Part shown: positions 1-11,584 of the stretch, in pieces
Layout: each line of letters begins with the position of its first letter
Position numbering within the stretch: position 1 is the stretch's first letter
Assembly: GCA_003693705.1 (NCBI GenBank)
Contig: RBZT01000312.1
Coordinates: 124,827-188,826 of the forward strand
Reading direction: 5' to 3'
From: Polymyxa betae
Taxonomy: Eukaryota; Endomyxa; Phytomyxea; Plasmodiophorida; Plasmodiophoridae
Length of the DNA stretch: 64,000 nucleotides
The notes under the pieces: generated by a model
What the model saw: the letters and a program-made list of their open reading frames with translations, nothing else
What the model was told of the DNA's origin: nothing
Database searches by the model: none
Translations under genes and position numbers: made by a program

Positions 1-2515
1 AAGACGAAATGAGAGATGATGACGAAGAGCTGTCCAGTGAATTCCTCTTTGATCATTTGCCTCTACGACTCAAACAGCAACTTTCTTTTTTTACCGATCG
101 TCGATTTTTGAATGCTGTAGTCCGGATTGTAAAACACCAGGCAATAGCTACTGAAATTGAGACATCTCGTCTGTCATTGATTTTTTTGCAGGAAGGCCTC
201 TCTGAAAAATTTGTATCGATAACTTCAATACTCTCTGAGATTCTACGCGTTTGGCAAAGCGCCCGTTTTGAAATTCTCAGCGCCGTATCATTCGGTACCA
301 ATATCGTTCAGTTGCTTTGGGCCGCTCTTAGTGAAGCAAACTTCGAGAAATTTACAATAACTGTACTACATTCACATCAGCATCCATTTCCTATGTTGCT
401 TATCTTTTGAGTAGGATTATGAGAAAATCAGTCCCTCATTGTCCCTCTTCTGTCTTACATATGGACATTGTCTGAAAGTCATCGATGACGAAGAATTTTA
501 TACTCAGCAAGTTCCGTTCACTATTCCTCAAACAATTAATATTATTCTGGCGTTAAGAAGTATGACATTTGGTATATTTGCACATATTAACTCATTTGAC
601 ATTCGTATCACAGCTGTTTTGATACGCTTGTTCTGGTCGGATGGCGTTCTGATGTTAACATCACCTTGGGCATGTTACCTTCGTGAATTGGCAGCATCAA
701 CATTCCAACAGCTCCGTGATCGCCAGTCTCGTAAACCGTTTGCCGACAAGGCAATCTTTGTAATGACCGAGCAGGCTAATCAAGAATTTCAGCAAGAGTG
801 CTTCGCGATCGTTAACGAAGTAAAGAATTACTTTGAATAGTTTGTCGTTGCATTTTAGTTCAAATTTAGGCCGCAGCGGTCGGCGGCGACGCCACGCTGG
901 ACAATATTTCTGGAGCTGGTGTGGGAAATCGCACTTTAACAATATTGAGAAGAGTCCCTGTGATTATCCAGTTTCACCAGCGTGTTGAATTATTCTATCG
1001 CGTTATTGAAGAAGTTCGTTTGCTCAATGGATATCTTTGTTCTCATATTGAAACTGCTTGATTAGGATAGGCATAGAGACCTTCATTTTCATCAATCTCA
1101 GGTCAATGTCCGACGAAATTTCCTTTTAGAGGATGCATTTGACCAGTTCGTGAATATGGGAAATCATGTGCGGGGTCGCATAAGGGTAACGCGTTTTTGT
1201 GCCATTTTTTCGGGCAGTTCACCAACTTATTTCAAGGTTAATTTTGTTGATGATTTCGGCCTAACGGAAGCAGGAATCGATGGAGGAGGGCTATTTAAAG
1301 AATTCATTAATATTGTATGCAAGCAGGTCTCTCTTCCAATTTTTTTTTAATCTAATGTTCATTTGTTTACCCTAAAGGCATTGGATCCTCAAACAGGAAT
1401 GTTTAAAGAAACAAATGAAAGTGAGCATTATCCATCACCAGCGTCCGGGCTCTGCCGAGAAGACCACTTGACGTAGGTTTTGTTCTCATCAATGGCTCAT
1501 TCATTCATAAAATGCAGGTTTTTCAAAGTTTTCGGCATCATTGTTGGGAAACTTCTCAGTAATCGCATTCAGATCGAGCCTCGATTTGCGAATTTTTTTC
1601 TTCGGAAACTGGCTTCTGTGCCTACTTGTATCGATGATTTACGATCTTTCGATCCTGAGATATCAAGAAACCTTTTGTTCTTGAAGAAATATGATGGCAA
1701 CTTTGAGGACTTAAGTCTATTTTTTTGTGTCATCAATGATGAACTCGGCCAAAAACAGGTAGTGAACCCGAGACTATTGTTAATTTGTTATTAAACGACA
1801 TTAGGTCGTAGAACTGTGCCCTGGAGGATCGTCAATTCCTGTTACCAAAGCCAACCGTTTAGCATTTATGCACCAGCTTGCAGATTACAAACTTAATCGG
1901 CAAATAAGGCTTCAAACCAATGCATTTATATTTGGACTTGAAATGGTTAAGAACCTGTATCACCTTGATATTTGTGACTAACGTGCACTTCAGATCATTC
2001 CAAGGAGATGGTTTCAGATGTTCTCACCAGATGAGATCCAGATGCTGATATCCGGATCCAAAAACGCTATTAACGTTCACGATATGAAGGCCAACATGAA
2101 ATATACTGGTTAATTTTTGCTCCTTGTTCTTGTATTAAACACTGAAATCGTTATTTCGGTAGGGTTTGCTGAAAACGATATTCTTATTGATTGGTTTTGG
2201 GAGATACTCCACTCAATGAGCCCTGAGGAACTGTCTTCATTGCTTCGGTTCTTTACGAGCTGTTCTCGAGCCCCACTTCTAGGTATTTTGATTTATTTGA
2301 TTCATTGTCCTTTGTTGATTTTTGGTTCGACAGGATTTTCTACACTGCATCCAGGGTTATGCCTACAAAAGTCACCAAACGCGGACCCAAATGCTCTTCC
2401 GTCGTCCTCAACGTGTGTTAATATGATGAGGATACCACCATACACATCAAAGGCACAAATGCAAGAAAAGTTAACCTACGCGATTCGATCCAATGCTGGT
2501 TTTGATCTGTCGTAA
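1..2515 (+). CDS. UBE3C: HECT E3 ubiquitin ligase, UBE3C/Hul5 type (5' end off window)
   Basis: HECT ligases take ubiquitin from an E2 onto a cysteine and pass it to substrates; UBE3C/Hul5 works with the proteasome and extends ubiquitin chains. The visible part includes the pre-HECT segment (LFCLTYGHCLKVIDDEEF near 445-500) and a complete HECT domain. EAGIDGGGLFKEF (near 1275-1315), NLLFLKKYDG and ADYKLNRQIR resemble UBE3C more than UBE3B. The catalytic cysteine lies in STCVN (codon 2414-2416), and the protein ends in the family-typical GFDLS followed by TAA. Introns that restore the frame: 1186-1236, 1327-1377, 1473-1517, 1759-1804, 1946-1993, 2109-2162 and 2283-2333. A further one is probable at about 395-431, and two less certain ones lie at about 820-858 and 1016-1100. 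The gene enters from the left edge, so the IQ motif and N-terminus are missing. Confidence 0.9.
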
Positions 2516-2622
2516 ATTTATCAGAACAATTTATTATCGTTTTCGCGTCTGCCTGTTGTGCGCCATCAGCTTATCACGCATGCACTGATTCATTTAGCAT
2601 TATTTAACAGAGTTGCAATTGC

Positions 2623-2971
2623 ATGGCTCGTCATTACTGTCATCTTTATATTGACGATAGAAACTCGTCAGTCTGTAGTCGGACCGTTAACTGTATAGAT
2701 TCTGATATGTCTTGAAGTTTACAGTTTTATAATCAAGAATTTGGTCCGACCTTCAAAGATGTTCTACGAAAACTGTCATTGGAGTTAGAAACTCCACGCT
2801 TTCAGATGATTGCGACTTGTGAAATTACGACCTTGTTTGGATGGTGTCAACCTCTGCTCTTCTGTTATCACCAAGCGGTACTTCACTGGAAATCCAGATA
2901 TACCTCATTTGCTGCTAAACTATATCCAGTTGCAGCAATTGTTTCGCCAAGTGTGCTGCGAACTTCGTTAG
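2623..2971 (+). CDS. small unrecognised protein gene (tentative)
   Basis: I do not recognise this protein. An ATG at 2623 opens MARHYCHLYIDDRNSSVCSR. A GT..AG intron (about 2686-2724) joins it in frame to a segment reading EFGPTFKDVLRKLSLELE and then TPRFQMIAT. After a second intron whose borders I could not settle, the segment NPDIPHLLLNYIQLQQLFRQ and a few residues more run to a TAG at 2969-2971. The product would be roughly 85-105 residues, soluble and largely helical, with no signal peptide. It lies between the UBE3C stop and the 3' end of the convergent EF-hand gene. The joined exons look like real protein, but the middle splice is unresolved and no homologue came to mind. Confidence 0.35.
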
Positions 2972-3222
2972 GTCGCTGCGAATTTTTTTGCAGACATTTT
3001 TGATTGAATTTCTTATTTTTCAGAGTAGCTTATGATGCCGGTATTAAAAGTAGCAGATCCCTGGATGGCAATAACTGTGCATACAGAGTATCATCGCAAA
3101 CTTCGCTGTCATAACGAATGATGGCACAAATATACAACAGTTATCAAATGTATCATCAAATTCATTCAGAACAGTATATTACTGGCTGTATTAACTGTTT
3201 AGTTCTTATATAGTTTATGGAT

Positions 3223-6200
3223 TCACTGGTTTGTGAGCATTTTTTGAAGAAATTGTTTATACTGAACACCTCCATTATGATCATCTTTATACTGATCGTA
3301 TAGTATCCGTGATTCCTAGATTAATTGTCAGTTTCATGGATTATGATAACATGTTACGCTTATCCAACTTTTGCACTCAGGGGTTGATCCGACTTTCGAA
3401 GTCGGTCTACGAATTCAGGAAAAGACACTGTCCGTGAATCCTCCAATGTTTTTAACTGATCGCGAAGCTTCTCTTTGTTAAGCATAATCTCCACATCTTT
3501 TGGATCTTGCACGTTTCTTTTCATCTTCCTATTGCAAATTCAAACTTCATTGAAGATTATGTCATTGGTGCCATACTCTTTCAGTTGCAGTAATTGCTTC
3601 CGCTTTTTCGCTGCACACTCAGTTCGCAGGCATTTCAATTCAAGCCCCTGTGGATACTTTCTTGAAAAATTGTACTTGCACTTACAATGTACTCACCGTA
3701 GAAATTTGGGAATGAAGAATTTTGTCAACGAAATCATGATAATTTATCTGGTCAGCACCGGTAGGTACGTACGAATCAAACACCTTTCTCATATCCTGTG
3801 AATCGTGTTAAAAAAACCTAATATGCCTCCTAATCTCTACAAACGCGAGCGTTGAGGAACACTCCAAGAATTTCCATGCCTCGGGCGAATTCTTTGAAGT
3901 CAATGGAGCGCGAGTCATCCAAGTCAAATCTCTTAAATGCACGACGCAAACGTTGCCTGCCGTGAGACCTTGCAACCAATTTCTCCTGGATGAGACGATC
4001 GACGTTGATATGGGTCGAACAAATGTCAAACACTGGCTGCTTGGCTTTTTTCAGCTGCCTTTCTGCAAATTGCCCAGCAAGTCCTTCCTGTTTGAAACTT
4101 CAATGGAAAAACTGTTGGAGGCGTCATATCCGTACATTCGGGTTGTATCCTTGACGCATCAAGATATCAATGAATCGATCGTAATCGATAACATCGGAGT
4201 CAGGATGGTGTTTGTACTTGTCGAACAACCGGGTAATGCTCTATAGAGAAAGTCGATCAGCAAACCTGTTTGAGTGAGGCGCGTACTGAACCTTTTCCGA
4301 AGTCCCAATCTCCAGCGTACTGCAGAACTCTTTAAATTCTTGTAAGGAGATGTTACTCTTACTAGAGCATTGTTTGACTGATTTCTTTATCTGGTTCACC
4401 CTAACAGCAAGCAGCTTATCAAGAAACCGTAAATTTTGCCTGCCATTATTTACCCGAGACATTTTTGGCGGATCTTATCAATAAGAAGCTGCTCAGTTTC
4501 GATTTCGCTTCTAGAGAACGGGCGAGGCAATCGTGGCGTTCTGGATCGGGTGTCCGATTGGTGGTCAACTTCCAGCGAAAGTACCTCGTCCTTGCTAAGA
4601 AGTTGCTGGAATTCGTGATGGCTCAAACATCCTGTTCCAGAGCTCAGCCGTTCCTTCGACATCCACGCAAGTCAATCTCCAACCATTCTTGTCAAGATCC
4701 GCATCCTCAAAAACCTAATTACACAAAGTTATCAAATCAACCTAACAGCATAAAATGTCAAATGCTACTTGAATGATCTCGCTGTCATTAAGAACATCTT
4801 CTGTTACACCAAGAAATTGGCGCAACCTCTTCAGGAAGGCTGCTTTAGTAATCTCACCATTCGAGTTCTTATCAAACTTCTGAAACGAACGGATGTGATT
4901 ATAGAGACCTGTCGGTCGGCAGACTAGCCAGAATAAGGCATTGACAGCGATGTTCTATGTAACTAACCAATCGCATTCACTACGATGGATGTGGCAGTCG
5001 GGCCGTCGGCTCTGAGAGGATCTCTGAAGATAGGAGCGCTTTTCGGACGGCGAGGTGCCGGCTGCAAATGAATGTGAGACCGCTGAGACGAACAACAAAC
5101 TGGTCAACCTTTGGAAAACGATCCAACTGCTGGACAATTGAATGCTCAGGTTTGAATCCGTTCTGCAAAATATCGTGCAGAAAGTCGTTGTAAGCGATGC
5201 CCCGTTTTCCTTTCGCAAATTGGCTAAAAAGTCGCTCGACATCCTAAAAACGAAGACGCGTTCGAAATCCCCTTCGTACGAGCACTCACGAAATAACTTA
5301 CATGATCGCTAAGATTGAGTCCAATATTGCCCAACGCCATTGCAAATTCGTGCAGTTCGATTCTGCCGGAATCATCTATTAGACGCCGTTAAGGAAACGA
5401 GGCGATCAAAATTCGCGGTATGATACCTAAGTCGAACATTCGGAATGCCTTCCGCAAAGTAAACAAATTCGAGGCGCGTTGAAAGATTTTGTCTCGAAAG
5501 AAATCGGCAATTTTGTTTGCTCCAGCGCCTGCTAGATCGCCAATAACAACCTTCCCGAATCTCGCTTGTCTTGGCACATATTCTTCAAGCTGTGCTGCGA
5601 ATCCGTCCTTGCATCAAAAAGACCATCACAAATTCTGGATTTCGGAAAAACGATTGTACAATACCTGCTCTCGGTACTGCTGTTCAAAGACACTCTTTAC
5701 AAATCGATTGAATGTGAATCCTGCCCAGTTCTCTTCTCTGAACCGCTCGAATAACTCTTCGGCGCTGGATTCAGCCGTATGTATTCCCAGAAGACGTAAT
5801 CCGTCTTTGAATCGATCTAGAGTAACGATCCCATGGCGATTCGGCGAGAACAGCTTGAAGGCATCGATCAGGTCGTGACTACTGGCACGTTTCTCTCGGA
5901 TCTTTTGCTTGAGAACGTCGTGTAGTTTCTCACTGGACACCAACGTCTCAACCTTTCAAGGTTGATATCAGAAAGAACATCGCATTTGGTCATTACTTTA
6001 CATGTGGAAACCTGGGCATATCAGATCCGTTCGGAAACTGCATCGAGTCGAATTCTGAAACGCAAGCTTGGAAATCGGTGAGTGTGATAAACCCTTTCCC
6101 ATTGCGATCGTAATGCTTAAATAGGCCGAGAATCTAATACAGCATGTGTCATTAAGCTGCTAAATTATCCATTCCGAATCTGTAAAGTACCTTGTCTTCT

Positions 6201-6619
6201 GTGAACTCATCTTCCAGCCCTAAAGTCAGAATCGCTTTTCTGAACGATTCATACTCGAGACGACCGCACCGGCTCAGATCAAATTTGGCGAATGCACGAG
6301 CGACCGGCGTCTGTTCTCCATGAACCATGCTCAAGATTCGGTCACGAAGAAGCAGATCCAAACGGCTCGTTTCTACTTCTGTCTCGTCTTCGAGTTGCAG
6401 TCTTGTTTGCCTCAAGAAGTTGGCATGCATTGGGGTTATTTTCTGGCGCGATTCTACCGTCGATTCGCTGAGGCTTTCACTGTTTGAAGCGCGTGATGAA
6501 GTTCGCGATTTTGAGCGCGATGAGCATCGCGACGGCGTTCGACGTGCATTACTTCGAGCAGATGCTGGGCGGATCAACCCTCGCAACGATCGAGGTGTGG
6601 CGTGGGCTTGGTTAGCCAT
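3223..6619 (-). CDS. large multi-EF-hand calcium-binding protein, EFCAB6-like
   Basis: At least twelve EF-hand-like modules in tandem follow a basic Ser/Arg-rich N-terminus (MANQAHATPRSLRG, first ATG at 6617-6619). Loops with the main metal ligands: DRNGKGFITLTD (about 6100), FDLDDSGRIELHE (about 5365-5440, split by an intron), DLDKNGCLSHHE (about 4600-4700, split by an intron) and DLDDSRSIDFKE (about 3900). Degenerate ones include FDLSRCGRLEYESF, FSPNRHGIVTLDRF, FDKNSNGEITKAAF, YKHHPDSDVIDYDRF and, last, YKDDHNGGVQYKQF before the TGA at 3223-3225. The 3.4 kb carry about a dozen short introns. Long chains of partly degenerate EF-hands are typical of EFCAB6 and similar proteins of flagellated cells. 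A calcium sensor or axonemal scaffold is an inference. Exon borders are approximate. Confidence 0.75.
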
Positions 6620-6998
6620 TGTTGACACAGCCCTACTGGAATGCAACACGAGTGCTTGGGATCGTGCCGTACAGTTTGTTTCATTAGATGTGAATCATTC
6701 GTTGAATGTTTTACCACGAAATCTGTTTTTGCATGCGTCAAATGAGGCATTAGGCCACGAATTCTCCTTCGCAATAAACATGAAATATTATGCCACAGAT
6801 CACGGCAGTCTAGTTTAACTTTAATTTGCAACATGCTTGAGAGGAATATGATAAGATATTCAAAACCGATTTATTTTACCTTTTTCTTGCAACAAAATTT
6901 TCATTTTTGTTCTTACGCACAAAGTGCGTTGCTGACTTGCAGTTGAAGGAACTTTTCACGAGGGCTCCTCCTGCCTCATTTTGTACAGTAAATAAGCA
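6620..6998. promoter_or_regulatory. divergent intergenic region between EF-hand gene and SPC25
   Basis: This 379-bp gap separates the start codons of the leftward EF-hand gene and the rightward SPC25 gene, so both promoters must lie here. I see AT-rich stretches but no motif I can name. The long open frame that runs into it on the + strand is the antisense of EF-hand exon 1. Confidence 0.5.
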
Positions 6999-7812
6999 AT
7001 GGCATCACAGCCCAGAATGCCATCTGAAAAGGAAATCGCTCTACGAATGACTGACGATGTCGCTTCGTTTCAAGAAAAACTGGACTCGTTCGTTGCGACC
7101 ATGCAGACATCAATGGAGAAGGCGGCCAGCGATCATCATAGTGAGGAGAAGACCAATGAATATATTCTACAGAACCTGACTGATAAGGAGAATGTCCTTC
7201 GTGACCAATCTACTCAACTGAATAAGTCTTACAGCTTCTATTTTTCAAATACGCTTGCTGATATGAATCTTGCCAGGGCATATGAGATCACCCGGGTTCA
7301 AGTCGCTTCGGCCACGGCAGGCAAAACTCGGCTTGAAGGAGAACTGAAAACTTTACCAAAGACTTTCGAATCATTACAAACGTCTGTTCAGGAGGCTGAA
7401 GCTAAACTAGCACAGGTTCCACTGCTATTGTCTCTCCTTGTTGACGTTTGACTATTACGCTCAGCAACAAATCGAGATTGATGAGAAGCGAAAAGCGATG
7501 AAGAGGAACCAAGAAGTGTTGAGTCAGGCGTTGGAGTTTTTCAATTCTCGCCTCGGTCTGTTTTTCGAACGCGAATCGCATGATGGCACCGGGTTCCGAT
7601 TGAAAGCGACCTTCACTTGCCTAGGAGAAGACTACAGCGAACGGGCCAGCTTCTGCATCGACATCGATGGGGGCAAGTACGTGGTCAATGACTGCCTTCC
7701 TGAGATCGATTCCGAAGAGATAGTTCAGCGTTTGCAGAAAACCGACGACCTTTCCCATTTCTTCCAAGCTATGAGACGAGCCTTTCAGGCGCATTACACA
7801 ACCCGATCATAA
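6999..7812 (+). CDS. SPC25: kinetochore protein SPC25 (NDC80 complex)
   Basis: SPC25 pairs with SPC24 and forms the centromere-proximal end of the NDC80 complex, linking kinetochores to microtubules. The protein (about 254 residues) has a long N-terminal coiled coil (residues about 15-165), then the compact C-terminal RWD-like domain. There, ALEFFNSRLGL, the strand FRLKATFTCLGEDY, FCIDIDGGKYVVNDCLPEID and a final helix ending FFQAMRRAFQAHY follow the SPC25 pattern. One intron (7416-7464) is removed in frame, joining AKLAQ to QQIEIDEK. The start is the first in-frame ATG, and an AATAAA follows the stop by 5 bp. It converges with the dynactin p25 gene, with 14 bp between stop codons. Confidence 0.88.
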
Positions 7813-7816
7813 GTTT

Positions 7817-7822
7817 AATAAA
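7817..7822 (+). terminator. poly(A) signal AATAAA after SPC25
   Basis: A canonical AATAAA lies 5 bp after the SPC25 stop codon and 5 bp before the end of the convergent p25 gene. The SPC25 transcript must therefore run antisense into p25 coding sequence before cleavage. Confidence 0.55.
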
Positions 7823-7826
7823 TGTT

Positions 7827-8423
7827 CTATTTCGATTCTAGAGCTTGCGATAGAATGCTCTTGTATGTCTCGGTGACTTCAGCCTTCCAGAGACTCTCAT
7901 GATCGGAATCTAGTCGACCGATCATCTGGGCTGGATTCCCGCTATATATTGCCAGAGGCGGAATGATGGAATCAGGGGCGATCACGCTATCAGGCATGAT
8001 TCGAGCTCCAGGCCCAATGACCGTCCTTTCACCAATCATCGCTCGCTGCATCACATGCCTAAACAAGCTTACTTCGACAATAGCACTCAAAAGCTAAGCG
8101 ACTGACGAGCCATGGTGTATCACAGATGCTTTGACGATAGCGTCCTCTTCAATAACAACATAATCGAGAATAGATTGCTTCTGAAAAGATGCTTCATCCC
8201 GATCTGTAGATACCAGCGGCGGTCGTAAGACAGCGCCTGGTTCAATACGACAGTATCGTCCGATTTGAACGGGAGCGAGATCGGCTCTAATCATGACATT
8301 GTCAGCGATTACGATGCACCCGTCGACAGCGATGGATTCTGTCTTGTAGAGTTTCGCTCCTCGCCCTATCACATTCCGAGACGATGTCACAATGAAGCCA
8401 TTATTGGCAGTTTTCAGTGTCAT
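7827..8423 (-). CDS. DCTN5: dynactin subunit 5 (p25), left-handed beta-helix
   Basis: p25 sits at the pointed end of the dynactin filament and helps bind cargo to dynein. The 182-residue product matches the human length. It is built of left-handed beta-helix hexapeptide turns: IRADLAPVQIGRYCRIEPGA followed by VLRPP, then VVIEEDAIVKASVIHHGS, then AMIGERTVIGPGARIMPDSV, with IIPPLAIYSGNPAQMIG near the end, all aligning with DCTN5. One intron (8059-8106) joins HHGS to HVMQRAMIG. ATG at 8421-8423 is the first in-frame methionine. Two more residues are open upstream, but only behind a TTG. DCTN6 (p27) is the nearest relative; the N-terminal pattern fits p25 better. Confidence 0.88.
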
Positions 8424-8540
8424 TACGCACAACAGTGTAGATTGTTGTTGTAAGCAACATAGTGTCTCTGATAAGGATTTCCTGCATCGAATGCATCAAG
8501 ATATCAATTTACTGAGAGTTTATTTTATGTGCAGAAATCC

Positions 8541-8998
8541 TTAATTTTCTCGTTCTCCTGGACTTCCAAGTAGAATCATATCTTCCTGCAATTGCACTTC
8601 TTCAACATTTTCATCTTTTGATCCCTAATTCGAAACATCATATTCCTGAAAAAGTTACCAGTATGTGATGAATACCTTCCATATACATCCCATGGAGAGC
8701 AGGAAAGTCGCCATATACATGAAACCAGTGATGAGAATATTATTACTAGCATGAGACCTCTCGGATTCGTCTTCGATCTCAATACTACCAGCGCGCATGA
8801 AGCACGACAGCGCTATCAAGAACACCGATGCAAATGCGCTACAAATCAGCCATCAACAATACGCCCTCCAGATTGACCAGTCATACCAACCTATACATAC
8901 CACATGAGCGCCCAAATGATGCCAATCCCATTGCAGAAATGTAATGAGATGATACGATATTGGATGTTAAGGCGAGTAAAGCCAGATGGCTGCGCCCA
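8541..8998 (-). CDS. multi-pass membrane protein, TMEM50-like (N-terminus unresolved)
   Basis: Three joined exons encode NGIGIIWALMCAFASVFLIA followed by LSCFMRAGSIEIEDE, then NILITGFMYMATFLLSMGCI followed by WK, then an acidic tail starting GSKDENVEEVQLQEDM and ending GEREN with TAA at 8541-8543. The spacing of the two hydrophobic segments and the residues around them resemble the second half of TMEM50A/B, small ER/Golgi four-helix proteins. The acidic tail replaces the last TMEM50 helix. The first helix should lie upstream of 8998, where a TATAG acceptor precedes the exon, but I could not find a convincing N-terminal exon. Name and boundaries are tentative. Confidence 0.4.
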
Positions 8999-9191
8999 CT
9001 ATAAATTTCTCTTCGTTTTGGATTTTTTGTTTCGTGCGCGTACAGTCAACGATCAGGATTTTGAAGTCAAGTCGTTGCAAAAATTTTCGTGTTTGAATAC
9101 ATTCATCAGAGCCGTGTGTTTGCAGAATACATACTCAACTGTTAGAAGCGATTTATATAACTGCATCGCAACACAGGAAATAACGAGTTTA

Positions 9192-9594
9192 TTATGTGGA
9201 TGGTACAAGAGGTGTAGGAACTGGCACCAGATAATTCAATACAATCGTCAATACAGAGAACTGCAAATAGTGATCAATCATCTTCTACGATCGGGTTAGA
9301 GAGGCCTACCGCTAATGTGCTGAAAATCTGTTTGAAATCGAAATTGGCTTGTTTCATATTGGCGATGGAGACCAGGCTGCAAAATAATCCCATCCATGCC
9401 ATCAGCTTGATTCGCATCGTCATGCCGCAGATGCAGCAGATCAGGCCCAGAAGCGAGGCCCAGTCGGCGGCTTCCGCCTCGCTGACCGCCGCGATATTGT
9501 AGGCCTTAATGCGTGCTGCATTACGAGGATCAGAAGGCAGCCGCTGCTGGTTCTGGCTGTCGATGTTTATATCCCCTGACCCACGCTGCGCCAT
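9192..9594 (-). CDS. WDR83OS: Asterix / PAT10, ER PAT-complex subunit (UPF0139)
   Basis: Asterix binds CCDC47 in the PAT complex, an intramembrane chaperone for multipass proteins at the ER translocon. The 117-residue product keeps the family core: a polar N-terminus, then DWASLLGLICCICGMTMRIK followed by LMAWMGLFCSLVSIANM, then a third hydrophobic segment ending in a proline-rich tail (VPVPTPLVPST). One intron (9261-9309) joins FSTLA to FSVLTIVLNYL; reading through it gives a false, shorter C-terminus. The start is the first in-frame ATG (9592-9594). The gene is transcribed away from DHODH, 335 bp upstream. Confidence 0.88.
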
Positions 9595-9849
9595 TCCTGC
9601 CAATATCGATCTGACAAAACATGAGGCCAGGCATCACGCACTGCTGTCCCCAAGAAACGAAACTTTTTCGAAAATCTTCCAAATGGTGAATGGGGGCTAT
9701 ATCAAATTGTTAATTATCATTTAACTGGATCTATTTAAAATTTGAAAAAACACGTTTTTGATGTAGAGTATTCTGTTGACGAGTTGCGATGTTGTAATGG
9801 CAGCAGAATCTGTATAATGTATGAAAACAGTTGAGAGGGCCCAGATGGG

Positions 9850-9888
9850 CCCCATGACCCCATGACCCCATAACCCCAACAACCCATT
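9850..9888. repeat. CCCCATGA short tandem repeat (G-rich on - strand)
   Basis: Four to five imperfect units of CCCCATGA/CCCCATAA lie in the divergent promoter gap between Asterix and DHODH. The minus strand has at least four runs of four G. A related GGGGTGATG array lies upstream of RICTOR at about 41314-41405. Confidence 0.7.
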
Positions 9889-9929
9889 GCTAACATGACA
9901 TAGTATCTAAAAATACCGCCAATCACATC

Positions 9930-11584
9930 ATGAGAACCTGGTTGAAGTCAGCAGCTGCTCTGACGGCGTTGCCAACAGCTGGGTCAGGTGTCGTCCTGGG
10001 TGTTGACGTCCTTGGGCGTTTATTCTCGACTTTAGGTATGCGTATTGCTTATACCGAAATCAGAATGGCGACCCGGTTGATACTCGTGGGCTCATGTCCT
10101 TGGCTATGAAATGCATCGATGCTGAGGATGCGCATCGGCTGGCGATCTGGGCATTGAAACAGCCACGAATGGTTCGATCAGCTTTGTTTTTAGGTCGGTG
10201 TTATCACCAACGTTCCAATTTGTTGATTTCATTAAATAGTTGATTATTCTGCCCCAAAACCAAATTTACAGACCCAGGTTTGGGGAATAAAATTCGATAA
10301 CCCGATCGGATTCGCAGCCGGCTTTGATAAAAACGCTGAAGCTATCCCAGGCGTCCTTGTATGATCGCATATAGCGGTGACTATCAGATCTGATGAATTT
10401 ACAGGAGATGGGGATGGGATTCGTGGAAATCGGTTCTGTTACTGGCGATCCCCAACCCGGGAATCCACGACCTCGGGTGTTCCGCTATCCCGATGTATTC
10501 ATGATCCATGCAGATCCCTGCACAACCTGATTTTCTTTAGGCAGAAGCCGTAGTTAATCGATATGGATTCAATAGCGATGGACATCAGGTCGACTTGTCT
10601 TGCTAGACAGTGTATGATAGCTGAGAACTATTTGTTAGGCGGTTCGTCGTCGTCTGAGCCAGCTGCCCGAACATCTGCCCGGAATCGTAGGCGTCAATCT
10701 GGGCAAAAATAAGTTCGCCACAGAGTTCGATTACGTCAAAGGCACACGAGTGCTCGGTGCCTATAGCGACTATTTGACGATCAATGTGTCGTCGCCAAAC
10801 ACACCCGGCCTTCGTGGTCTGCAGAACAAGAACGTGAGCGTTATTTAATGTCTCTATAGTCGATCTGTAACCGCCTTGTAGGAGCTGTCAGATCTAATCA
10901 GGAATGTAAAAGAGGTTCATCAGTCACTTCCACCTTCGAATCGAACCAAAGCTCGTATTCCGCTGATTCTTAAGATCGCTCCAGATCTAACCGATGGTTG
11001 GCGATTCTAAATTTCATTTCAAAAAGTTGATACTGTTTGTTATAGCTGAATTGAAGGATATCGCCCAAGTAGCGTTATCATCGAAAATTGATGGAATCAT
11101 CGTGTCGAATACCACCACTTCGCGTCCTGAAGGACTTGGTTGTGATGACCTTTTTTCCTGGAAATTTATTGATGAATTGCATCAGATTTGGAAACTGGTG
11201 GCCTATCTGGGAAACCATTGTTCGAACTCTCTACAGGATGTTTAAAGTATAAACGCCCAATATCCGCCGCGTTTTTCTAAGACTGAGTTGTTCAGGAAAA
11301 TGTACAAATTCACGAACGGGAATATTCCTTTGATCGGAGCTGGTGGCATTAGCTCAGGATACGATGTCTATAAGAAGATTCGATCTGGAGCTTCTCTTGT
11401 ACAGGTTTGCAATTCTGTTGTGTTTCCTGGATTCATGCATTGATCGGCTTGATAGTTATATACCTCGTTTGTATTTAATGGCCCTGCTCTGATCCCTCGT
11501 ATGAAACGCGAACTTAGCGAGTGTTTGGAACGTGATGGGTTCAAGAATGTTGCAGAAGCAGTGGGCGCCGACCTTGATCGATGA
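9930..11584 (+). CDS. DHODH: dihydroorotate dehydrogenase, class 2 (mitochondrial)
   Basis: DHODH oxidises dihydroorotate to orotate in pyrimidine synthesis, passing electrons to ubiquinone at the inner mitochondrial membrane. The N-terminus ([18 protein letters not shown]) has a basic targeting segment and a hydrophobic stretch, as in class 2 enzymes. Family blocks in order: [69 protein letters not shown] (catalytic serine), [66 protein letters not shown] and [13 protein letters not shown], ending GADLDR. About eight introns of 45-60 nt are needed. An AG after the catcag near 11184 and a donor at about 11248 restore the GGLSGKP region. Confidence 0.95.

Noticed and set aside
6327-6818. 163-codon + strand frame
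   Set aside because: It is antisense to exon 1 of the EF-hand gene and its promoter region; no domain is visible.
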